A DNA stretch of 9,041 bases from Eubacterium sp. (GTDB lineage: Bacteria; Bacillota; Clostridia; Oscillospirales; Acutalibacteraceae), in NCBI GenBank assembly GCA_029059925.1, contig JAIDVA010000253.1, forward strand, positions 1 to 9,041, in the 5' to 3' direction. A model generated the notes under the pieces. The model was not told where the DNA came from and searched no databases. It saw only the letters and a program-made list of their open reading frames with translations. The position numbers were made by a program, and so were the translations under genes. Shown here one piece after another: positions 1-7,144 of the stretch. Within the stretch, counting starts at the first letter, position 1, and each line of letters starts with the position of its first letter.

Positions 1-1712
1 CGGTTTGTAAAGAATAACAATTCATCTTTATTTGAACACTCAATTTCAGGCAGCATTTTGTCACCCTCCTTGAGCTTCTGCTCACCACTCATACGCAGAT
101 TAGCTGTTTTGATTTTTTTGAGATAACCATGCTCTGAAAGAAAAAGTGTAACAGGATAATCCGGAATTTCAACCGTTTCAACAACAGCCGTCTCCTCAAC
201 CTCATAAAGAACCTCGCTCTTTCTGCCTGCATCATACTTTTTAGCAACAGCATCCAGCTCGTTAATGATGATTTTCTTCATCTTATTTTTGCTTGCAAGT
301 ATTGATTCAAGTTCTGCAATGTCAGCCTCAAGCTGCTCAATATCCTTAATTCGTTTTAAAATATATTCACGGTTAAGGTGACGCAGCTTGATTTCTGCTA
401 CATATTCAGCCTGAGTTTCATCTATGCCAAAGCCAATCATAAGGTTTGGCACAACCTCTGACTCACTTTCAGTCTCTCTTACTATACGGATTGCTTTATC
501 AATATCAAGCAGAATTTTTGAAAGACCTTTTAAAAGATGCAGCTGCTTTCTCTTCTTTTCAAGATTGAAATTAATTCTGCGTCTTATACATTCAAGTCTG
601 AAATCAATCCATTCAAGCAGAATTGACTTAACGCCAAGCACCATCGGTCTGCCTTTGATAAGCACATTAAAGTTACAGCTGAAAGAATCCTGCAAAGGTG
701 TCATTCTGTAAAGCTTATTCATAAAGGCATCAGGATCGACACCACGCTTTAAGTCAATTGTAATTTTTAAACCTGATAAATCGGTTTCATCTCGTATATC
801 ACTGATTTCCTTAACCTTATTCGATTTAACAAGCTCAATAACCTTATCAATAATAGCCTCAGATGTAGTTGTCGGCGGAATTTGAGTAATATCAAGACAG
901 TTATACTTTTTGTCATAAGTATAACTTGCACGCACTTTAACAGAACCACGTCCTGTATCATAGATTTTATCCAACTCAGCCTTATCGTAAAGTATAAAAC
1001 CGCCGCCGGCAAAATCCGGTGCAAGCAATGTATCAGACACAACATGGTCCGGATTTTTCATTAAAGCAATTGTAGTGTCGCATATTTCCTTAAGATTAAA
1101 CGATGCAATTGATGACGCCATACCCGCAGCAATACCTGTTGTAACATTACACAGGATTGACGGGAAAGTAACAGGCAATAATGTCGGCTCTGTCATTGTA
1201 TTGTCATAGTTCGGTACAAAATCGACTGTATCTGATTTGATATCATCAAACAATTCATGACAAATCGGTGCAAGCTTTGCCTCAGTATAACGTGATGCAG
1301 CATACATCATATTTTTGCTGTACGCTTTACCAAAATTACCTTTAGACTCAACATACGGATTAAGCAATGACTCGTTACCACGTGATAATCTTACCATAGT
1401 TTCATAAATTGCAGCGTCACCATGAGGATTAAGCTGCATGGTTCGACCTACAATATTAGCACTTTTGATTGTGCCCCCCTGTAAAAGCCCCATAGTATAC
1501 ATAGTATACAAAAGCTTTCGGTGTGATGGTTTTAAGCCGTCAATTTCAGGAATAGCACGTGAAAGAATGACGCTCATGGCATAAGGCATAAAATTGCTTG
1601 TAATAGCATCAGTAATAATTTCATCCTTAACCAAACCGGCACCCTTAATGTGAACATTATCGGAAAGCGAATTATTCTGTACTATATTTTCTTCTTTCTT
1701 TCTTCTTGCCAA
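1..1712 (-). CDS. parC: ParC/GyrA-like type IIA topoisomerase subunit A (C-terminus cut off by window edge)
   Basis: This is the DNA-cleaving subunit of a type IIA topoisomerase, which with ParE forms an A2B2 enzyme that passes one duplex through another. The 570 visible codons are unbroken. Active-site features seen are GLKPSHR (59-65, with the conserved Lys and His), NPHGD (95-99) and the catalytic Tyr142 in SRYTE. Further marks are DFAGGG (233-238), TGRG (253-256) and a leucine-rich coiled-coil gate segment around 440-490. The first part of the C-terminal beta-pinwheel begins near 515. No GyrA box is seen in that first blade, which favours topoisomerase IV over gyrase. The chosen start is TTG at 1712, eight bases after GGAGG, giving MARRKKEE. 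Divergence from textbook ParC/GyrA (Asn95, Ala100) suggests a clostridial variant clade. Databases may name it gyrA or simply topoisomerase. The family is certain; the exact name is less so. Confidence 0.9.
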   Translation of the reverse strand, partial: MARRKKEENIVQNNSLSDNVHIKGAGLVKDEIITDAITSNFMPYAMSVILSRAIPEIDGLKPSHRKLLYTMYTMGLLQGGTIKSANIVGRTMQLNPHGDAAIYETMVRLSRGNESLLNPYVESKGNFGKAYSKNMMYAASRYTEAKLAPICHELFDDIKSDTVDFVPNYDNTMTEPTLLPVTFPSILCNVTTGIAAGMASSIASFNLKEICDTTIALMKNPDHVVSDTLLAPDFAGGGFILYDKAELDKIYDTGRGSVKVRASYTYDKKYNCLDITQIPPTTTSEAIIDKVIELVKSNKVKEISDIRDETDLSGLKITIDLKRGVDPDAFMNKLYRMTPLQDSFSCNFNVLIKGRPMVLGVKSILLEWIDFRLECIRRRINFNLEKKRKQLHLLKGLSKILLDIDKAIRIVRETESESEVVPNLMIGFGIDETQAEYVAEIKLRHLNREYILKRIKDIEQLEADIAELESILASKNKMKKIIINELDAVAKKYDAGRKSEVLYEVEETAVVETVEIPDYPVTLFLSEHGYLKKIKTANLRMSGEQKLKEGDKMLPEIECSNKDELLFFTN

Positions 1713-1720
1713 AATAATCG

Positions 1721-1728
1721 CCTCCTTA
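1721..1728 (-). promoter_or_regulatory. Ribosome binding site of parC, fused to the parE stop codon
   Basis: The minus strand reads TAAGGAGG, a full match to the anti-Shine-Dalgarno sequence, in which the TAA is also the parE stop codon. The TTG at 1712 follows after 8 bases. This site decides the parC start and implies tight translational coupling of the two subunits. Confidence 0.85.
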
Positions 1729-3705
1729 GCTTACATCTGCAGCATCTAAATACAGATGACCATAGTCTGAAATATATTCTTTTCTTCCCTCAAGATTATC
1801 ACCAAGCATTAAATCAAAAATCTGTGATGTTTTTTCGGCATCATCAGGTGTAACCTTAATAAGACGTCTCGTTGCAGGATTCATGGTAGTAAGAGCCATC
1901 ATTTCAGCCTCATTTTCACCAAGACCCTTGGAACGCTGAACAGTAAATTTTTTATTACCTATTTCCGCCTTGATTTCATCCATTTCCATTTCATTATAAG
2001 CGAAATAAGTCTGTTCTCCACAAGTCACTTCGTAAAGCGGAGATTCTGCAATATACACCTTTCCTGCCTCTATAATTTTCGGCATAAGTCGGTAAATCAT
2101 AGTGAGAACAAGAGTTCTTATATGGAATCCGTCAACATCGGCATCAGTACAGATAAGAACTTTTGACCAACGAAGATTTTCCATATCAAACATAGACAAA
2201 TCCTTTGCAGCCTTGTTCTTAACTTCAACGCCGCAACCGAGAACCTTTATCAAATCAGTAATAATTTCATTTTTAAATATCTTATCATAGTCAGATTTAA
2301 GACAATTTAATATTTTACCTCTTATAGGCATTATTGCCTGAAAGGATGCATCTCTTGCCTGCTTACAGGCACCAAGAGCAGAGTCACCCTCTACTATAAA
2401 TACCTCACGCTCATTGACATCCTTTGAACGGCAATCAACAAATTTCTGAATACGGTTTGTCATATCCATTTTTGACTGAAGGGATGTTTTGAGTGTTTTT
2501 CTTGTGTTTTCAGCTTTGACCCTTGCTCGCATATTTATGAGGACCTGGTTTGCTATTTTATCGGCATCCATTTTATTTTCGATAAAATAAACCTCAAGCT
2601 GCTTGCGGAAATAGTCAGTCATTGCCTCCTGAATAAACTTATTTGTAATCGCCTTTTTCGTCTGGTTTTCATAGGAGGTCTGTGTGGAAAATGAAGATAC
2701 AACAAATATTATACAATCCTCAACATCCTGAATATTTATCTGTCCGTCAGCCTTAGTGTATTTATTATTGGCTTTAAGATAAGCATTTATCTGATTTACA
2801 AAAGCACTTTTGAAAGCCTTTTCCGGAGCACCGCCGTGCTCAAGAAAGCTTGAATTATGAAAGTATTCCTTAAGTTGCGTTTTAAGCGAAAAGCACAATG
2901 CCGCCTTAATTTTAAGCTTATAATCCGGTAAATCCTCTCTGTCTCTTCCCTTTCGCTCACATTCCCAGAACTGAGGTGTAGTGAAAGCAGTATCACCTGC
3001 AAGCTCTTTGACGTAATCCATAATACCGTCATTATAACAATATTCAATCGTTTCAAACTTAGATGAAGTCTGCTGATCTTTAAGAATAAACTTTATACCA
3101 TCATTAACAATAGCCTGCTTTTTTATCGTATCCTTAAAATAATCAAGAGGAACGTTAATGTCGGTGAATACATCAAGATCAGGCTTCCATCTGATTCTGG
3201 TACCTGTATCTTTTTTATCATATTTTTCTTTTTTCAGCCCACCGACGTTTTCGCCCTTTTCAAAATGAAGGGTATATTTATAGCCATCAGTATGCACCTC
3301 AGCATCCATATACTCTGATGCATATTGTGTTGCACAGAGACCAAGACCGTTAAGACCTAATGAAAACTCATAGTTTTCACCATCAGCATCGTACTTACCG
3401 CCTGCGTACATTTCACAGAAAAGAAGTTCCCAGTTGAACTTGTCCTCATTTTTATTATAATCAACAGGAATACCTCGTCCAAAATCCTGCACCTCAATAG
3501 AACCATCAAGAAAGCGTGTAATAACAATTTTATTGCCATAGCCCTCTCTCGCTTCATCTATTGAGTTAGACATTATCTCAAATATTGCATGCTGACAACC
3601 ATCAAGTCCATCTGATCCAAAGATAACAGCAGGTCTTTTACGTACTCTGTCTGCACCTTTTAGCGATTTGATACTTTCGTTGCCGTACTCTTTTTTCTTA
3701 GCCAA
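1726..3705 (-). CDS. parE: ParE/GyrB-like type IIA topoisomerase subunit B
   Basis: This is the ATPase and Toprim subunit partnering the ParC-like protein encoded 13 bases downstream. From the TTG start it has 659 residues, the usual length for ParE or GyrB without the enterobacterial insert. The GHKL ATPase domain shows Glu43/Asn47/Asp50 in FEIMSNSIDEA, QDFGRGIP (73-80) and a lid at 116-130. The transducer carries the QTK loop (348-350). The Toprim domain shows VEGDSALG (438-445), PIRGKIL (460-466) and the metal-binding Asp521/Asp523 in TDADVDG. QRSKGLGE (590-597) marks the tail. Canonical RPGMYIG reads RPAVIFG and GLHGVG reads GLNGLG, so the protein is divergent but keeps its catalytic residues. 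TTG at 3705 is preferred over ATG at 3732 or codons further upstream: GGAGG lies 7 bases before it, the family-like sequence begins there, and the predicted transcript starts near 3736. It may be labelled gyrB in some databases. Confidence 0.92.
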   Translation of the reverse strand: MAKKKEYGNESIKSLKGADRVRKRPAVIFGSDGLDGCQHAIFEIMSNSIDEAREGYGNKIVITRFLDGSIEVQDFGRGIPVDYNKNEDKFNWELLFCEMYAGGKYDADGENYEFSLGLNGLGLCATQYASEYMDAEVHTDGYKYTLHFEKGENVGGLKKEKYDKKDTGTRIRWKPDLDVFTDINVPLDYFKDTIKKQAIVNDGIKFILKDQQTSSKFETIEYCYNDGIMDYVKELAGDTAFTTPQFWECERKGRDREDLPDYKLKIKAALCFSLKTQLKEYFHNSSFLEHGGAPEKAFKSAFVNQINAYLKANNKYTKADGQINIQDVEDCIIFVVSSFSTQTSYENQTKKAITNKFIQEAMTDYFRKQLEVYFIENKMDADKIANQVLINMRARVKAENTRKTLKTSLQSKMDMTNRIQKFVDCRSKDVNEREVFIVEGDSALGACKQARDASFQAIMPIRGKILNCLKSDYDKIFKNEIITDLIKVLGCGVEVKNKAAKDLSMFDMENLRWSKVLICTDADVDGFHIRTLVLTMIYRLMPKIIEAGKVYIAESPLYEVTCGEQTYFAYNEMEMDEIKAEIGNKKFTVQRSKGLGENEAEMMALTTMNPATRRLIKVTPDDAEKTSQIFDLMLGDNLEGRKEYISDYGHLYLDAADVS

Positions 3706-3712
3706 AATTTTC

Positions 3713-3717
3713 CCTCC
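3713..3717 (-). promoter_or_regulatory. Ribosome binding site that sets the parE TTG start
   Basis: GGAGG on the minus strand sits 7 bases upstream of TTG at 3705. It lies inside any longer reading starting at 3732 or above, so it argues against those starts. The resulting N-terminus, MAKKK, resembles the MARRK of the downstream partner. Confidence 0.85.
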
Positions 3718-3742
3718 GATACAGAAGTTCATATTCCGTGTT

Positions 3743-3771
3743 ATAATACAATATCTTGTGCAAAAAGTCAA
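3743..3771 (-). promoter_or_regulatory. Sigma-A-type promoter for the parE-parC operon
   Basis: On the minus strand the -35 box TTGACT (3771-3766) and -10 box TATTAT (3748-3743) are separated by exactly 17 bases, near-consensus for the housekeeping sigma factor. The expected transcription start is about 3736, giving a leader of roughly 31 bases before the parE TTG. The promoter lies just beyond the ftsH terminator, so parE-parC appear to be an independent transcription unit. No operator-like inverted repeat was seen overlapping it. Confidence 0.85.
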
Positions 3772-3782
3772 GAAATACAAAA

Positions 3783-3812
3783 TAAAGCGGTAGCTTTTGT
3801 GCTACCGCTTTA
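3783..3812 (-). terminator. Rho-independent terminator after ftsH
   Basis: A perfect 12-bp stem (3783-3794 with 3801-3812, core AAAGCGGTAGC) closes a 6-base loop. On the minus strand it is followed by TTTTGTATTT. The hairpin begins 6 bases after the ftsH stop codon. It marks the end of the rplI-dnaB-tilS-ftsH transcription unit, or whichever larger unit contains it. Confidence 0.9.
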
Positions 3813-3818
3813 AAAATT

Positions 3819-5861
3819 TTACAAATTATTATCTGTTTCGTCAGATTGTGTGTCAATATCCTCTGCTTCAACACGCTCTGTCTCAGCATCCGTATCAGCA
3901 TTATCATATGCCGTCTGTTCAGCTGTCTTTTCATCAATAGTTTCTGTAGGCTCTTCTTTTTTATCTTCAATAAAGCCATTTTCCATAAGCTGTAAGAATT
4001 CATCCTTATCAAGTTTCTCACGTTCCATAAGAGTAACAGCAACAAGCTTAAGCTTTTCAATATTCTCAGTAAGAATATTCTCAGTCTTTCTATAAGCGTC
4101 ATTGATAAGACGTGATACCTCTTCATCAATCTTAGCAGCAGTCTCTTCGGAGTAATTCTTAACTCTGCCGTAATCACGGCCAACGAATACTTCCTGACTG
4201 TCTCCGCTGTAATTAATTGGGCCGATAACATCACTCATACCATATCGCATTACCATTTCTCTTACGATATTCGTTGCGTGCTCAATATCACTTGATGCAC
4301 CCGTAGAAATATCATCCATCATAAGAGCTTCTGCAACTCGTCCGCCGAGTGAGGACACAACAAATTCAAGCATCTCATTCTTAGAGTCATAGTTTTCTTC
4401 CTGTGGCTGGTACATTGTATATCCGCCTGCACCCATGCCGCGAGGAATAATAGAAATCTCCTCTACAGGATCGTGATTATCAAGATAATATGCAACCACT
4501 GCGTGACCTGCCTCATGGAATGCAGTAAGCCTTAATGCCTTTTCACTGTATTTATGCGATTTCTTCTCGGCACCCATACGAACCTTAACAAGTGCCTCCT
4601 GAATTTCAGCCTGTGTAATAGCTTTATATCCCCTGCGTGCTGCAAGGAGCGCAGCCTCATTCATAAGGTTTTCAAGGTCCGCGCCGACAAAACCAATCGT
4701 ATTTTTAGCAATGTCTTTAAGACTTACATCAGGAGCAAGCGGCTTATTCTTTGAATGTATCTTCAGTATCTCTTCTCTGCCCTTAGTATCCGGTTTGCCG
4801 ACAGTTACCTGTCTGTCAAATCTGCCGGGTCTCAAAATAGCGCTGTCAAGAACATCCGGTCTGTTTGTAGCAGCAATAACAATTACACCCTCATTTGTAC
4901 CAAAACCATCCATTTCAACAAGCAGCTGGTTAAGTGTTTGCTCACGCTCGTCATTACCATTTCCCATTCCTGAGCCACGCTGTCTGCCGACAGCATCGAT
5001 TTCATCAATAAACACGATTGACGGTGATTTCTTTTTAGCCTGATCAAACAGGTCACGAACACGTGATGCACCGACACCAACATACATTTCAACAAAATCA
5101 GAACCCGAAATTGAAAGGAAAGGAACACCGGCTTCACCTGCAACCGCACGTGCAAGAAGTGTTTTACCTGTACCGGGAGGGCCGACTAAAAGCACACCCT
5201 TAGGAATTCTTGCACCAATCTGTGTGAATTTATCCGGATCCTTAAGGAAATCTACAAGCTCTTCAAGGTCCTCTTTTTCCTCGTCACAGCCTGCAACATC
5301 AGCAAAGGTTGTTTTTCTGCTTTCATCATCTGAAATCGTTTTTGCTCTTATTTTACCGAAGCTGAGTGTTCTGTTCGTCTCATTATTCATCATATTGCCC
5401 ATCTTCTTAATCAAGAAAATAGAACCAACACCAATCAACAAGAACAAAATAATTGTAGGAAGCGTGGTAATCATCCAAGAGCTTGATGCACCCTTCTTAT
5501 AGTCATAAACAATTGGATTATCTTTATTCGCCTCATCAGCATTGAACTCGTCAACTTCATCCCTTATATCATCAAGAAAGATTGAAACATTAGGCACTTT
5601 ATATTCTCTTTTTTTAACAGTCTCTTTCTCTTCTTCAGCAACATCCTTATAATCCTCAAATGTTCTGTAAAGCAGGCTGCCGTTTGATAAATCGAGAGTG
5701 AAGTCCGCAATTTCACCATTTTCAAACATAGTAATAACCTGCGAATATTTGATTTTTTCCTCATTTTGCTGCTGCGCCATAAAAAATATTGCAACAATAA
5801 ACACAACAGGAATCAACAGATATATTAAAATTGATTTCCAGTTTTTCGCCATATTATTCAT
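3819..5861 (-). CDS. ftsH: FtsH, ATP-dependent membrane zinc metalloprotease
   Basis: This membrane-anchored AAA+ protease degrades misassembled membrane proteins and some regulatory proteins, working as a hexamer with its catalytic part in the cytoplasm. The 680 residues show TM1 (about 10-29), an extracytoplasmic domain (30-128) and TM2 (about 130-152). The ATPase module has Walker A GPPGTGKT (227-234), Walker B IVFIDEID (282-289) and the second region of homology with arginines in LRPGRFDR (343-350). The M41 protease has HEAGH (449-453), and Asp525 in GASSDIEHAT is the likely third zinc ligand. The C-terminus ends in a strongly acidic, probably disordered tail (632-680). The ATG at 5861 overlaps the tilS TAA by one base and has GGAGG 9 bases upstream. 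A second ATG at 5852 is less well spaced. In many Firmicutes hpt separates tilS and ftsH; here it does not. Confidence 0.98.
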   Translation of the reverse strand: MNNMAKNWKSILIYLLIPVVFIVAIFFMAQQQNEEKIKYSQVITMFENGEIADFTLDLSNGSLLYRTFEDYKDVAEEEKETVKKREYKVPNVSIFLDDIRDEVDEFNADEANKDNPIVYDYKKGASSSWMITTLPTIILFLLIGVGSIFLIKKMGNMMNNETNRTLSFGKIRAKTISDDESRKTTFADVAGCDEEKEDLEELVDFLKDPDKFTQIGARIPKGVLLVGPPGTGKTLLARAVAGEAGVPFLSISGSDFVEMYVGVGASRVRDLFDQAKKKSPSIVFIDEIDAVGRQRGSGMGNGNDEREQTLNQLLVEMDGFGTNEGVIVIAATNRPDVLDSAILRPGRFDRQVTVGKPDTKGREEILKIHSKNKPLAPDVSLKDIAKNTIGFVGADLENLMNEAALLAARRGYKAITQAEIQEALVKVRMGAEKKSHKYSEKALRLTAFHEAGHAVVAYYLDNHDPVEEISIIPRGMGAGGYTMYQPQEENYDSKNEMLEFVVSSLGGRVAEALMMDDISTGASSDIEHATNIVREMVMRYGMSDVIGPINYSGDSQEVFVGRDYGRVKNYSEETAAKIDEEVSRLINDAYRKTENILTENIEKLKLVAVTLMEREKLDKDEFLQLMENGFIEDKKEEPTETIDEKTAEQTAYDNADTDAETERVEAEDIDTQSDETDNNL

Positions 5862-7144
5862 TAAACAAATCCTCCAAAGGAAGTCCTGACAGACAATATA
5901 TTTTGTGTATCCGAGCTAACTTTTACTCTATCGTCAATACAATATCCAATAACACCGATTACGCCCTTATCATCGGCAATCACACCGATTGACGAACGTA
6001 TTTCCTGTGGTATTTTCAATTCATTAAAAAGCTTTTTGAGAGATTTAGTGCATCCTCGATTAGCCGGACAAATCGTGTCTCCCTCTTTGCGGGTTCTTAT
6101 TTCCGCTTTTCCGATAATTTTATCATAGTCACAGTAAAAATCAACACCTTTTGCATCAAATTCAGAAATTTTTAAAATTTCAGACACAAAAGAGAAACTA
6201 TTTTTATTTGGTGAAAAATCAGCAATTCTTACATATTCACCATCTGATACAGCATAATAATCCCCTTTAATCTGCACCCTGCCTCTTTTTTCAATAAGCT
6301 TTATTATATCATTAAGATGGACTCTGTCCAAGCTTATATTATAATTTGAAAAGTACTTTATGATTATTCTTTTTTTTATCGATATATGAAATTGTGAAAG
6401 CAGACCTATGTTAAGCATATTCTTGTACAAAACAGCATTATATGCCTGTTCACTCTGCGATATGATAAATTCCATATCCTCATTCGCATCATTTATAAAT
6501 GATGCAATTGAATTTTCAAAATCACTGTTTACTTTCTTAAAATCAGGTATAACAGTATTTCTTATATAATTTCTTGTGTAATCGCCTGAGCTGTTTGTAC
6601 TGTCAATTCTGTATTCTATATTATTATTTTCGCAGTAAGCTCTGATATCAGCCGCACTGATTTCAATAAGAGGTCTTATAATTTTTCCTCTTACAGGCGG
6701 GATACCGCATACACCCTTTAACCCGCTGCCGCGTGCTAGCCTGAATAAAACAGTCTCAGCATTATCTGACAGATTGTGTGCTGTGGCAATCTTATCACAG
6801 GGTATTGAATTGAAAAACGCATAGCGTCTTTTTCTCGAATATTCCTCAACACCCATTTTCTGCTCTCTCGCCTCATTAACTGCATCTATTGACAAAAGGT
6901 AAAATTCAAGATGGTTAGCCTTGCAGAATTCCTCTACAAACGCAGCATCATCAATGGATTCCTGCCCTCTTATACCATGCTCAATATGAGCAACTGCAAC
7001 AGTTATATCATAAATATTTCTGACAGAAATCAAATATCTTAATAAAAGCATTGAATCAGCACCGCCGGACACACCGACAAGAATTCTGTCACCCGGAGAA
7101 AGCATATTGAATTTATCAATAGTATTATTAATTCGATTATTCAT
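5861..7144 (-). CDS. tilS: TilS, tRNA(Ile)-lysidine synthetase
   Basis: TilS converts C34 of the CAU-anticodon isoleucine tRNA to lysidine using ATP and lysine, so that the tRNA reads AUA and is charged with isoleucine. With the ATG at 7144 the protein has 427 residues. The N-terminal PP-loop ATPase domain carries SGGADS (26-31), HIEHGIRG (53-60) and HNLSDNAET (123-131). In the last of these, the usual HxxDDQxET first Asp is Ser126. RGSGLKG (138-144) follows. A less conserved middle region leads to the C-terminal TilS domain (about 345-420), with RKEGD, KSLKKLF and KIPQEIR. A longer reading from TTG at 7189 is open, but the family-like sequence begins at MNNRINNTIDKF. No clear SD precedes 7144, and the 8-base overlap with dnaB suggests translation by reinitiation. 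The stop codon overlaps the ftsH start (TAATG). Confidence 0.95.
   Translation of the reverse strand: MNNRINNTIDKFNMLSPGDRILVGVSGGADSMLLLRYLISVRNIYDITVAVAHIEHGIRGQESIDDAAFVEEFCKANHLEFYLLSIDAVNEAREQKMGVEEYSRKRRYAFFNSIPCDKIATAHNLSDNAETVLFRLARGSGLKGVCGIPPVRGKIIRPLIEISAADIRAYCENNNIEYRIDSTNSSGDYTRNYIRNTVIPDFKKVNSDFENSIASFINDANEDMEFIISQSEQAYNAVLYKNMLNIGLLSQFHISIKKRIIIKYFSNYNISLDRVHLNDIIKLIEKRGRVQIKGDYYAVSDGEYVRIADFSPNKNSFSFVSEILKISEFDAKGVDFYCDYDKIIGKAEIRTRKEGDTICPANRGCTKSLKKLFNELKIPQEIRSSIGVIADDKGVIGVIGYCIDDRVKVSSDTQNILSVRTSFGGFV
5871..5883 (-). promoter_or_regulatory. ftsH ribosome binding site within a small hairpin
   Basis: GGAGG (5875-5871) lies 9 bases before the ftsH ATG, inside the last codons of tilS. 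The preceding CTTCC (5883-5879) can pair with all five bases of the site (four Watson-Crick pairs and one G-U) across a TTT loop. The site is therefore potentially masked until ribosomes finishing tilS open it. The SD itself is clear; masking is inference. Confidence 0.6.

Noticed and set aside
424..711. Plus-strand reading frames of 60-110 codons opposite parC and ftsH
   Set aside because: Their Ser/Ile/Leu-rich products mirror the codons of the real genes on the other strand; no independent coding evidence.
3698..4234. A 178-codon minus-strand reading frame over the end of ftsH
   Set aside because: It lies in another frame of ftsH and across the terminator and promoter, is Leu/Arg-rich in the way shadow frames are, and has no recognisable domain.
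5910..5939. A TTGACG -35-like box near the end of tilS as an ftsH promoter
   Set aside because: No convincing -10 box occurs at 16-18 bases; the match is likely chance within coding sequence.
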